A model generated the notes under the pieces. The model made no database searches. It had not been told where the DNA came from and saw only the letters and a list, made by a program, of their open reading frames with translations. A DNA stretch of 64,000 nt, taken from assembly GCA_012270965.1 (NCBI GenBank), contig JAAXHJ010000023.1, forward strand, positions 176,649-240,648. The letters are read 5' to 3'. Below are positions 25,479 to 32,901 of the stretch, piece by piece (position 1 is the stretch's first letter; every line of letters begins with the position of its first letter). This DNA comes from Candidatus Palauibacter poriticola (GTDB lineage: Bacteria > Gemmatimonadota > Gemmatimonadetes > Palauibacterales > Palauibacteraceae). The translations under genes and the position numbers were made by a program.

Positions 25479-26467
25479 CTCGGACCGGATCCGATGCGGG
25501 GGGCGCGGGCGAGCGGCGACTCATCGAGATCGGCGAGGGCGAGGACGCGGCCCTCGACCGGATCGACCGCCTACTGGCCGAACGTCTCTCCCTAAGCCGG
25601 GCCCGGGTCGCGCAGCTCATCTCCAACGGCCGGGTGACCGTCGGTGGGCGGACGGTGCGGAAGCGGTACCGGCCACGGGCGGGAGACCGGATCGAGATCG
25701 AACTGCCGCGCCCGGCTTCGACCCGGCTCGAACCCGAAGACATCCCGGTGGAGATCCGATACGCGGATGACGACCTCGCCGTGGTCGAGAAACCGGCCGG
25801 ACTCGTCGTGCACCCCGCGCCCGGCCATCCGGGAGGCACGCTCGTGAACGCCCTCCTCTTTCACCTCGGTGGCCTGTCGAGCATCGGGGGCGACCGCCGG
25901 CCGGGCATCGTGCACCGGCTGGACAAGGACACGAGCGGGCTCATGCTCGTCGCGCGCCGCGACGACGCGCATCGAGCGTTGTCCGCCGCGCTCCGCCGCC
26001 GTGAGGTCGAGCGCGGGTACGTCGCGGCGGCTTGGGGACACCTCGACGAGGAGCGGTTCACCGTGGATCGTCCGATCGGGCGCGACCCACGCGATCGGAA
26101 GCGGATGGCCGTGCGCGAGGCCGGGCGGCCCGCGGTGACGCACTTCAAGCGCCTGGAACGCTGGAACGCCGCGGAGCTGCTCGCCGTGCGGCTCGCCACG
26201 GGGAGGACGCACCAGATTCGCGTACACCTCGGATCGCTCGGACACCCGGTCGTCGCGGACTCCGTCTACGGGCCGGACTGGGAACGCGGATTCGGCGGCG
26301 CCGGCGGCCGCTGGGCCGAGGTGTTCCGGCGCCGGGCGGGGCGGCTCTTCCTACACGCCGCGCACCTCGCCTTCGAGCACCCCGCGACGGGCGAAGTCCT
26401 GTCCTTCGCCTCGCCGCTGCCTTCGCCGCTCCTCGAGGCTGCGGAGTGGGCCCGGGCGAGTTCGTGA
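25475..26467 (+). CDS. rluD: 23S rRNA pseudouridine synthase, RluD family
   Basis: 330 residues from a GTG that overlaps the lspA stop (GTGA). An N-terminal S4 RNA-binding domain (DRLLAERLSLSRARVAQLI) precedes the catalytic core with GIVHRLDKDTSGLM (catalytic Asp150), RTHQIRVHLGSLGHPV and FLHAAHLAFEHP. Proteins of this group isomerise uridines in helix 69 of 23S rRNA; RluA or RluC specificity cannot be excluded. The lspA-rluD pairing is widespread. Confidence 0.94.
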   Translation: MTRTGSDAGGAGERRLIEIGEGEDAALDRIDRLLAERLSLSRARVAQLISNGRVTVGGRTVRKRYRPRAGDRIEIELPRPASTRLEPEDIPVEIRYADDDLAVVEKPAGLVVHPAPGHPGGTLVNALLFHLGGLSSIGGDRRPGIVHRLDKDTSGLMLVARRDDAHRALSAALRRREVERGYVAAAWGHLDEERFTVDRPIGRDPRDRKRMAVREAGRPAVTHFKRLERWNAAELLAVRLATGRTHQIRVHLGSLGHPVVADSVYGPDWERGFGGAGGRWAEVFRRRAGRLFLHAAHLAFEHPATGEVLSFASPLPSPLLEAAEWARASS

Positions 26468-26491
26468 GGCGCGCCCGGCCTTTCGCGGGCC

Positions 26492-26581
26492 CGCTCCCGG
26501 CGGCCGCGGACGCGCTCCCGACACCCCGTGGACAGGCTCCGGGCACCCCCGCGGGCGCGCTCCCGGCCACCGCGGACGCGC
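26492..26581. repeat. Imperfect direct repeat in the rluD downstream gap
   Basis: Two 24-base blocks (26492-26515 and 26558-26581) of the form CGCTCCCGG..CCGCGGACGCGC agree at 22 of 24 positions. They fill most of the 159-base gap between rluD and the next gene. No terminator with a T-run is visible there. Confidence 0.5.
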
Positions 26582-26591
26582 CGCGCGATGG

Positions 26592-26620
26592 TTGACGCAT
26601 GTTGGAGGGACGTCTAGCGT
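26592..26620 (+). promoter_or_regulatory. Sigma-70 promoter giving a probable leaderless mRNA
   Basis: TTGACG (26592-26597), a 17-base spacer and TAGCGT (26615-26620). The ATG at 26627 lies 6 bases past the -10 box, so transcription would start at or next to the A of the start codon. Confidence 0.7.
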
Positions 26621-26626
26621 CCCCGC

Positions 26627-26851
26627 ATGAATCAGGGAAGACGCAGCCGGAGGAGGGGGGACGTCCCCGCCCGGGGCCTGCAGTTCGGAGTGGCCAACTA
26701 CTCGGCGTTCGCGCTCGGCCTCACCTCGATCGCCGTCGGTTACGTGCTGCTCGACCGGGGGTCCGTGACGGCCGCGCCGCTCCTGCTCATCCTGGGCTAT
26801 GCGGTGTTCCTGCCCGCCGGACTGATCCTCGGCTGGCGCAAGCTCGGCTAA
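26627..26851 (+). CDS. Small two-helix membrane protein (DUF3098-like)
   Basis: 74 residues. A basic N-terminus (NQGRRSRRRGDVPARG) precedes FGVANYSAFALGLTSIAVGY and a second hydrophobic stretch LLLILGYAVFLPAGLIL, giving two transmembrane helices. The NY..lGl..I..Gy pattern resembles the small DUF3098 membrane proteins; the match is weak and no function is known. It has its own promoter with no leader. Its TAA stop forms the first bases of a palindromic repeat. Confidence 0.7.
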   Translation: MNQGRRSRRRGDVPARGLQFGVANYSAFALGLTSIAVGYVLLDRGSVTAAPLLLILGYAVFLPAGLILGWRKLG

Positions 26852-26919
26852 CAGCCCGTAGCGTTTCGGGCGAGATGCATCGCCGCTCGAACGCAGCGGG
26901 GCTTTCGCCACGGGCTGCT
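26850..26919. repeat. Dispersed palindromic repeat, copy 6
   Basis: Arms AACAGCCCGTAGCG (26850-26863) and CGCCACGGGCTGCT (26906-26919) pair at 12 of 14 positions. The loop contains CGCCGCTCGAACGCAGCGGG. The element starts within the stop codon of the small membrane-protein gene. Confidence 0.7.
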
Positions 26920-26993
26920 ACCGGCCATCCGGCCCCAGCGGGACTCGGCCCGCGGAGGCCCCGCCGCGGATCTGCCAGGCTGGCCGCGATTCG

Positions 26994-27068
26994 GGGCGAA
27001 TAGCTCAGCCGGTTCAGAGCGCCTGCCTTACAAGCAGGAGGTCGGGGGTTCGAATCCCTCTTCGCCCA
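26994..27068 (+). tRNA. tRNA-Val (anticodon TAC)
   Basis: The cloverleaf closes fully: acceptor GGGCGAA/TTCGCCC with discriminator A, D arm GCTC/GAGC, anticodon arm CCTGC-CTTACAA-GCAGG, variable AGGTC, T arm GGGGG-TTCGAAT-CCCTC. The anticodon TAC reads GUN valine codons. CCA is not encoded. The next coding region begins one base after the discriminator. Confidence 0.96.
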
Positions 27069-27069
27069 T

Positions 27070-28020
27070 TTGGTTACCGAACTGTGGTTCCTGGCCGGCA
27101 CGCTCTCGCGTTGGGCGCTGTTCGCGGGTCTCTTCGTCGCGGTGGGGGCGGTGGCCTTCAAGCTGGTCGTCCTTAGGCGCTTTCCCGGGTTCGAGGCGGA
27201 GACGGAGGCGGAGGCGGAGACCGTCGGCGTGGCGCCGGAGAGACTGGCCGCGCGGATCGGCGGTCTCGCCGTACTGCTCGCCGGTGCGGGCGCCTTGGGT
27301 CGCCTCGCGGCGGAGGTGAGCCTCTTTCGCGATCCGTTCGAACCGTTGGCGGCCGAAGTCCGTCTGCTCGTCGCCGGTACTTCCTGGGGTCGGGCGTGGC
27401 TCGGGCAGATCACGGCGGTCGTTCTCTCCGGGCTGGCCTTCGCCCTCGCCTCCGTGCGGGGCCCGCAGGCCGAATTCGGCTGGATCGCGGCCATGGCGGG
27501 CGTGGCGCTCCTCGCGTATACGCCCGCGTTGGCCGGGCACGCGGCCGGTGCCGAACACTTCGTTACTCCGGCGATCACCGCCGATACCTTCCACATGGTG
27601 GCGGGAGGCGCGTGGCTGGGCACGCTGGCCGTGATGGCGGGGGTCTTGTATCTGGGACGACGCCGGGGGGCATCGATCTCGAGACGCCGCATCGTCGACT
27701 GGATCTCCGCCTTCTCTCCGCTCGCGCTGGGCTCGGCGGCGGTCATCGCGGTCACCGGGCTGTTCGCGGCGTGGCTCCATCTCGGGGCGGTCTCGGCGCT
27801 CTGGACCGAATCCTACGGCCGGACGTTGGGTCTGAAGCTCCTCGTTCTCCTCGGAATCGTGGGTTGCGGCGCGTACAACTGGCGGCGCGCTCCCGGCCGG
27901 GTCGTGGAAGCCGGGGATCCGCCCCGTCTCCCGCCGACCGTCACCCTCGAATTGAGCGCGGCGGGTCTGATTCTCCTCGTCACGGCCATTCTCACCGGTA
28001 CGACGCCCCCCGCCCATTGA
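27070..28020 (+). CDS. CopD family copper-resistance membrane protein
   Basis: 316 residues from TTG 27070. About eight membrane helices are predicted from the hydrophobic pattern. The family core is visible in the middle and C-terminal half, with conserved histidines (LAGHAAGAEH, TFHMVAGGAWLGTLAVM). CopD proteins are inner-membrane proteins linked to copper uptake or tolerance; no CopC domain is fused or adjacent. The start is unusual: TTG lies one base after the mature end of tRNA-Val and has no Shine-Dalgarno sequence. A later start such as GTG 27142 (VGAVAFK) would shorten the first helix. Confidence 0.82.
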   Translation: MVTELWFLAGTLSRWALFAGLFVAVGAVAFKLVVLRRFPGFEAETEAEAETVGVAPERLAARIGGLAVLLAGAGALGRLAAEVSLFRDPFEPLAAEVRLLVAGTSWGRAWLGQITAVVLSGLAFALASVRGPQAEFGWIAAMAGVALLAYTPALAGHAAGAEHFVTPAITADTFHMVAGGAWLGTLAVMAGVLYLGRRRGASISRRRIVDWISAFSPLALGSAAVIAVTGLFAAWLHLGAVSALWTESYGRTLGLKLLVLLGIVGCGAYNWRRAPGRVVEAGDPPRLPPTVTLELSAAGLILLVTAILTGTTPPAH

Positions 28021-28054
28021 TGCCGCCGGGACACTCATCGTTGGGCCCCGGACC

Positions 28055-29362
28055 GTGACGGCGACCTCCGAACTCCGGGTGAACGGAGACCGGCTCTGGG
28101 GGCGCTTGGAGGAAATGGCGCGCATCGGGGCCACTCCCGCCGGAGGCGTCCACCGCCTTGCCCTGAGCGACGAGGACCGTCGAGCGCGCGATCTCTTCCG
28201 GACATGGGCCGAGTCGCTGGGCCTTGCGGTATCGGTTGACGGGATCGGCAACGTGTTCGCCCGCTGGGACGGAACGGCGGGCGCCGCCTCCGAGGATCGA
28301 CGCCCCCTCCTGCTCGGGAGCCACTTGGACAGCCAGCCGACGGGGGGGCGGTTCGACGGGCCGCTCGGCGTGCTGGCGGCGCTGGAGGTCGTGGAAACGC
28401 TCGACGAGCACGGAGTTCGGATGGCTCGCCCGATAGAAGTCGTGAACTGGACGAACGAGGAAGGTGCCCGTTTTCCGCCCGCCATGATGGGCTCGGGAGT
28501 GTTCTCGGCCCGTTTCGATCTCGCCGACGCTCTCGGCGCGGCGGATCCGGACGGGATGACGGTGTCCGACGCCATCGACCGCATCGGCTATCGCGGCGCG
28601 CTCCCCGTCGGAGGCCGGCCGATCGCCGCCGCTCTCGAGCTGCATATCGAGCAGGGTCCGACTCTCGAGGAGAACGGCTGCGAGATCGGGGTGGTGACCG
28701 GGGTTCAGGGCGCCCGCTGGTTCGATCTGACGATCACGGGGGAGGAGGCGCACGCGGGGTCGACGCCGATGGCGCGGCGGACGGATCCGGTGGCGGCGCT
28801 CGGGCGCTTTCTCGTCGACGCGTACCGCCGCATCGGGCGCGACTTCGCCCCGCACGGACGCCTGACCTTCGGGGTCCTCGGGGCGGAGCCGGCCTCGCGG
28901 AACACCGTGCCCGGGCGCGTGACGGTCAGCGTCGACCTCCGTCACCCCGACGATTCGACCCTCGACGAGATGGAGCGCGCCCTCTGCGAGCAGGCGTCCC
29001 GCGCGTGCCTCCAGAGGGGTGCGTCATGGCGGCTGGAGGACGTCTGGCGCTCCCCGCCGGTCCTGTTCGCGGAGCCGTGCACCAGCGCCGTCGAGGCGGC
29101 TGCGGAGTCCTGCGGCTACACATCGATGCCGCTCATGGCCGGTGCCGGCCACGACTCCGTGCACACGAACGACGTCGCGCCCACGGGGATGATCTTCGTC
29201 CCCTGCGAAGGCGGCATCAGTCACAACGAGGCGGAGAACATCACGCCCGCCCAGGCGGAGGCAGGTGCCAACGTCCTCCTCCACGCGGCGCTCAGGCTCG
29301 TGGAGCCAGCGTCGGCTGATATGTTGTCCGCGCCGACAAACCAACCAGGAGGCGCCGCGTGA
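28055..29362 (+). CDS. M20 family Zn-dependent amidohydrolase (N-carbamoyl amino acid hydrolase / beta-ureidopropionase / allantoate amidohydrolase group)
   Basis: 435 residues, the usual length. Metal ligands of the hydantoinase/carbamoylase family are seen in order: HLDSQPTGGRFDG (His and Asp), NEEGARF (Glu), ELHIEQGP (His) and GGISHNEAEN (C-terminal His). The dimerisation domain carries the substrate-binding GEEAHAGSTPM. It hydrolyses N-carbamoyl amino acids or ureido acids to the amine, CO2 and ammonia; the exact substrate is not readable. The GTG start at 28055 follows the CopD stop by 34 bases. The stop overlaps the aminotransferase start (GTGA), so the two act together: a released beta-alanine-type amine could be the next enzyme's substrate. 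Confidence 0.9.
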   Translation: MTATSELRVNGDRLWGRLEEMARIGATPAGGVHRLALSDEDRRARDLFRTWAESLGLAVSVDGIGNVFARWDGTAGAASEDRRPLLLGSHLDSQPTGGRFDGPLGVLAALEVVETLDEHGVRMARPIEVVNWTNEEGARFPPAMMGSGVFSARFDLADALGAADPDGMTVSDAIDRIGYRGALPVGGRPIAAALELHIEQGPTLEENGCEIGVVTGVQGARWFDLTITGEEAHAGSTPMARRTDPVAALGRFLVDAYRRIGRDFAPHGRLTFGVLGAEPASRNTVPGRVTVSVDLRHPDDSTLDEMERALCEQASRACLQRGASWRLEDVWRSPPVLFAEPCTSAVEAAAESCGYTSMPLMAGAGHDSVHTNDVAPTGMIFVPCEGGISHNEAENITPAQAEAGANVLLHAALRLVEPASADMLSAPTNQPGGAA

Positions 29363-30759
29363 CCCCCACGACGAAACCGGCCATGGCGAAGCGCGCCGGA
29401 ACCGCCACGGCTCAGTGGCAGGACATCGACCGGCGCCACCACGTCCACCCCTTCATCGACCCCCGCATCGTGGCCGAGAAGGGAACGCGCGTCATCGTGG
29501 GCGCCGAGGGCCGCCGCCTCATCGACTCCGAGGGCCGGCGCATCCTCGACGGCATGGGCGGTCTGTGGTGCGTGAACCTCGGCTACGGACGCGAGGAACT
29601 GGCGAGGGCGGCGTACGACCAGATGGTCGAACTCCCCTACTACAATACGTTCTTCCGTTCCGCGCCCCCGCCCACGATCGAACTGTCGCGGGTCCTCGCC
29701 GAACTCACGCCCGGCGCCATCGCGCACGCCTTCTTCTCAAGTTCCGGTTCCGAGGCGAACGACACCATCGTGCGCCTCGTTCGCCGCTACTGGGATCTCC
29801 GCGGGAAGCCCGCGAAGAAGACGTTCATCAGTCGCACCTACGCGTATCACGGCAGCACGATGGCCGCCGCCAGCCTGGGCGGCTTCGAGGCCATGCACGC
29901 GGTGGGCGACCTGCCGCTGCCCGGCTTCGAGCACGTCATGCCCCCCTACTGGTTCGCCATGGGAGCGCCCGGCGAGACGCCGGAGGAGACCGGCGCGCGG
30001 GCGGCGCGGGCGCTGGAGGAGAAGATCGCGGAACTCGGCGCGGATCGCGTGGCGGCGTTCATCGGCGAGCCCGTCATCGGCGCCGGAGGCGTCATCGTGC
30101 CGCCGGACAACTACTGGCCCGAGATCCAGCGCATCTGCCGCGAGAACGACGTGCTCATCGTGTGCGACGAGGTCATCACCGGCTTCGGCCGCACGGGAGA
30201 GTGGTTCGGCGCCCAGAAGTTCGGGATCGAGGCCGACCTGATGACGATTGCCAAGGGACTCACCTCCGGCTACCTGCCGATGTCCGCCGCGCTCATGACC
30301 GACGCCGTGTTCGACGTCCTGGCCGAAGGGGGGGTGATCCCGCACGGGTACACCTACTCGGGCCACCCCGTCGCGGCGGCCGTTGCCCTCGAGAACCTCC
30401 GGCTCATGAAGGAGGAGGGCGTCGTCGATCGGGTGCGGGAGGACACCGGACCCTACTTCCAAGCGCGGTTGAGGGAGTTGAACGATCACCCGCTCGTGGG
30501 TGAGGTGCGGGGCGTCGGACTCGTGGCCAGCGTCGAACTCTCGAAGGACAAGACGAGCCGGGAACTGTTCGAGCCCATGGGTCAGGTGGGGGCCCTCTGT
30601 CACGAGCACCTCTACGACGCAGGGGTCGTGTTCCGCGCCATGCGCGACGTCATCTGTACGAGTCCGCCGCTCACGATCACCCGCGACGAGATCGACGAAC
30701 TGGTGACGAAGGCTCGCGAGGGCATTGATCGGACGGCGCGGGATCTCGGCATGCTGTAG
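29359..30759 (+). CDS. Class III omega-aminotransferase (PLP-dependent)
   Basis: 466 residues. Fold type I, class III signature: SSSGSEANDT for the phosphate cup, CDEVITGFGRTGEWFG with the PLP-contacting Asp, and Schiff-base Lys299 in TIAKGLTSGYLPM. The sequence is closest in style to beta-alanine, putrescine or aromatic-amine:pyruvate transaminases rather than ornithine or GABA enzymes, but the substrate is inferred. It is translationally coupled to the M20 amidohydrolase. GGAGGCGCC lies upstream of the GTG. It is followed by an inverted repeat and a convergent gene. Confidence 0.92.
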   Translation: MTPTTKPAMAKRAGTATAQWQDIDRRHHVHPFIDPRIVAEKGTRVIVGAEGRRLIDSEGRRILDGMGGLWCVNLGYGREELARAAYDQMVELPYYNTFFRSAPPPTIELSRVLAELTPGAIAHAFFSSSGSEANDTIVRLVRRYWDLRGKPAKKTFISRTYAYHGSTMAAASLGGFEAMHAVGDLPLPGFEHVMPPYWFAMGAPGETPEETGARAARALEEKIAELGADRVAAFIGEPVIGAGGVIVPPDNYWPEIQRICRENDVLIVCDEVITGFGRTGEWFGAQKFGIEADLMTIAKGLTSGYLPMSAALMTDAVFDVLAEGGVIPHGYTYSGHPVAAAVALENLRLMKEEGVVDRVREDTGPYFQARLRELNDHPLVGEVRGVGLVASVELSKDKTSRELFEPMGQVGALCHEHLYDAGVVFRAMRDVICTSPPLTITRDEIDELVTKAREGIDRTARDLGML

Positions 30760-30764
30760 AGCCC

Positions 30765-30865
30765 GCCCCCGCGGCGGCGGACGGACCCGGTTGGGTGATC
30801 CCCGAAAGCGGGATTCGGGGTTCGCGTCCCGCCGCGCCGAACGTCCGGCACCGCCAGGCGGGGGC
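30765..30865. terminator. Inverted repeat between convergent genes, possible bidirectional terminator
   Basis: GCCCCCGC (30765-30772) pairs with GCGGGGGC (30858-30865), enclosing a second hairpin CCCCGAA (30800-30806)/TTCGGGG (30814-30820). There is no T-run, so termination is uncertain. The two stop codons flank it. Confidence 0.4.
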
Positions 30866-30870
30866 CGCCC

Positions 30871-31974
30871 TCAGGTGCCTTCGACCGTCTCCGCCATGAG
30901 GTGCCGCACCACGGCCCGCACGTCGCCGGTCTCCTCGTACACGGCGAGTTGCCGCTGCGAACTCGACCCTTCGCGGATGATCCGGAGTGCGTACTCCACC
31001 TCCGCGCGGGTGCCGAGTTCGTCGACCACGTCGTCGAGGAACCACTCGATGATTTCGATGACCAGATCCGACGCCGGGTGCTCGCTCTGCCGCCCGAAAT
31101 CGATCAGCTTTCCGGTCAGCCCGTATCGGGCCGCGCGCCACTTGTTCTCGGCGAGCAGGACCTCGGGATACTGGCGGAAGGTGAGGTTGTCCCGCCGCAG
31201 CTTCCACAGCTTCGCCACGATCCCCTGGAAGATGGCGGCGATGCACACGACCTCCTCCACGCGCGTGCACATGTCGCACACGCGGAACTCGAGCGTCGGG
31301 AACTTGTGATTGGGACGGACGTCCCACCAAATCTTGCTCGAATCCGGAATCGTGTTCGAGCGGACCATCGTCTGGATGAAGTCCTCATACGCGTTCCAGC
31401 TTCCGAAGCTCATCGGGATGCCGGTGCGCGGGAAGTTCCGCCAGATGATGCTGCGGTAGGAGTGCAGGCCCGTCTTCGACCCCTCCCAGAAGGGGGAACT
31501 CGTGGAGAGCGCGAGCAGGTGGGGGAGGAAGTACCGCGAGACGTTCATCGCGTCGATCATGAAGTCGCGGTCCTCGATCCCCACGTGGATGTGGGTGCCG
31601 AAGATCAGATTCCGTTCGGCCACCTGCTGCAGATCCTCCCGCAATCCGACGTAGCGGTCGAGGGGCGTGATGTCCTGCTGCTCCCAGGTCGAGAACGGAT
31701 GCGTGCCCGCAGCCACGATGGCGAGTCCCTTCTCGGCGACCTTGGCGCGGACGAGGCGGCGCATGCGCAGCACCTCCGCGCGCGCCTCCGCCACATCTCG
31801 GCAGACCTCGCTGGCCGTCTCCACGCACGCCTGGTGAAGCTCCGGGTGAATCTGTTCGCGCGTCTCCTGATCCCCTTCGAGAATCTCGGTGATGAACGAC
31901 GTGAGTTCGCCCGTCGCCGGATGGACGACCTGGTATTCCTCTTCGATCCCGAGCGTGAGTGAAGGCGCTTTCAC
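30871..31974 (-). CDS. Carboxylate-amine ligase, GCS2/YbdK family
   Basis: 367 residues from a GTG at 31974 preceded on the minus strand by GGGAGGG. The frame is open further upstream, but the family begins at LTLGIEEEYQVV. Signature segments are GIEEEY (metal-binding Glu residues), GTHIHVGIEDRDFMID and EFRVCDMCTRVEEV. The family resembles glutamate-cysteine ligase and makes gamma-glutamyl or similar amide bonds with ATP; E. coli YbdK has weak GCL activity. True function is unknown. It is convergent to the aminotransferase and divergent from a small membrane protein. The 118-base divergent gap shows no clear promoter. Confidence 0.9.
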   Translation of the reverse strand: MKAPSLTLGIEEEYQVVHPATGELTSFITEILEGDQETREQIHPELHQACVETASEVCRDVAEARAEVLRMRRLVRAKVAEKGLAIVAAGTHPFSTWEQQDITPLDRYVGLREDLQQVAERNLIFGTHIHVGIEDRDFMIDAMNVSRYFLPHLLALSTSSPFWEGSKTGLHSYRSIIWRNFPRTGIPMSFGSWNAYEDFIQTMVRSNTIPDSSKIWWDVRPNHKFPTLEFRVCDMCTRVEEVVCIAAIFQGIVAKLWKLRRDNLTFRQYPEVLLAENKWRAARYGLTGKLIDFGRQSEHPASDLVIEIIEWFLDDVVDELGTRAEVEYALRIIREGSSSQRQLAVYEETGDVRAVVRHLMAETVEGT

Positions 31975-32092
31975 GTGACCCTCCCAGAGGAGCGTTTGCG
32001 GCCGCGTGGGCAAGCTACTTTCGAGGATCGCCGGAGGCCATGTATGTTCCTCCGTCCTCGATTCGACCCGTTTTCCCGACACGGAGGCACCA

Positions 32093-32416
32093 TTGATCGA
32101 CTGGCTCTTCGCAATCTGCATCTTCTGGATCGTGGCCGCGGTCTTCTTCGGCGGCATCTACGACGCGGAGACCGGGTCACCCGGCCGCCAGGCGCTGGGG
32201 CTCCTGCTCAACTTCGTCGTCTTCCTCGGCATCTTCGCGGTGCTGCGGTTCGCCCTCGGCGGTCTGGGCGGGGAGAGCGGATTCCTGACCACCGTGTGGG
32301 CGACCGTCGTGCCCACGGCCCTGCCCACGATGCTGCTCGGCCGGATCGGGAACGTGGTGTTCAAGCTTGCGGGCGTCACGATGACGCGGAAGGTGTTCTC
32401 GGCGGACGCCCACTAG
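32093..32416 (+). CDS. Small three-helix membrane protein of unknown function
   Basis: 107 residues. The TTG at 32093 was chosen because a perfect GGAGG sits 5 bases upstream and the protein then starts directly with its first membrane helix (IDWLFAICIFWIVAAVFFGG). A second helix (ALGLLLNFVVFLGIFAVL) and a third (TVWATVVPTALPTMLLG) follow. No family recognised. It lies between the divergent ligase gene and the HU gene, 112 bases from the latter. Confidence 0.7.
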   Translation: MIDWLFAICIFWIVAAVFFGGIYDAETGSPGRQALGLLLNFVVFLGIFAVLRFALGGLGGESGFLTTVWATVVPTALPTMLLGRIGNVVFKLAGVTMTRKVFSADAH

Positions 32417-32528
32417 CCGGACCCGTCCACCGGCGGAATCGCGCCCCACATTTGCGATCCCGCGATGGGGGGCGGATTATTAGCCCCGATCGCTCGTCGG
32501 AGCTTACTTTCAACAGGGAGAACCAAGG

Positions 32529-32822
32529 ATGACCAAGGACGATTTCGCGGCGAAGCTCGCCGCGCAGGCCGGCATCAGCAAAGCGAGCGCGCGACATGTG
32601 ATCGACTGCGTTTTCTCCACGGATCCCGGCAAGGGGATCATCGCAGTCGAGCTTGACGCCGGCCGCGACTTCACGGTCACCGGCTTCGGCACCTTCGGAA
32701 CCCGGCACCGCAAGGCGCGCATGGGTCGGAATCCGCGGACCGGCGAGTCGATTCAGATCGCGGCCATGAACGTTCCCACGTTCAAGGCGGGCAAGGGGCT
32801 CAAGGATCGCGTTCGAGTCTAG
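32529..32822 (+). CDS. HU/IHF family DNA-binding protein
   Basis: 97 residues. The histone-like fold is recognisable: the helical half (TKDDFAAKLAAQAGISKASA), then the beta-arm half with FTVTGFGTFGTRHRKARMGRNP and TGESIQI, ending VPTFKAGKGLKDRV. The motif GFGTF..R.R.ARxGRNPxTGE is diagnostic. The segment after the first helices (DCVFSTDPGKGIIAVELDAG) is slightly longer than in typical HU. CAGGGAGAACCAAGG precedes the ATG. A strong hairpin follows the stop. Confidence 0.93.
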   Translation: MTKDDFAAKLAAQAGISKASARHVIDCVFSTDPGKGIIAVELDAGRDFTVTGFGTFGTRHRKARMGRNPRTGESIQIAAMNVPTFKAGKGLKDRVRV

Positions 32823-32836
32823 CCGCTCGGCGCGGC

Positions 32837-32860
32837 GGGACCCGGGGTCGCCCGGGTCCC
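32837..32860. terminator. Hairpin between convergent HU and CoxE-like genes
   Basis: A perfect 10-bp stem GGGACCCGGG/CCCGGGTCCC closes a GTCG loop 15 bases after the HU stop. The following GTTCGC is not a T-run. It could work in both directions. Confidence 0.6.
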
Positions 32861-32901
32861 GTTCGCGACCACCCTTCCACTCCGTCCCTTCCCCCCTCCA
32901 G

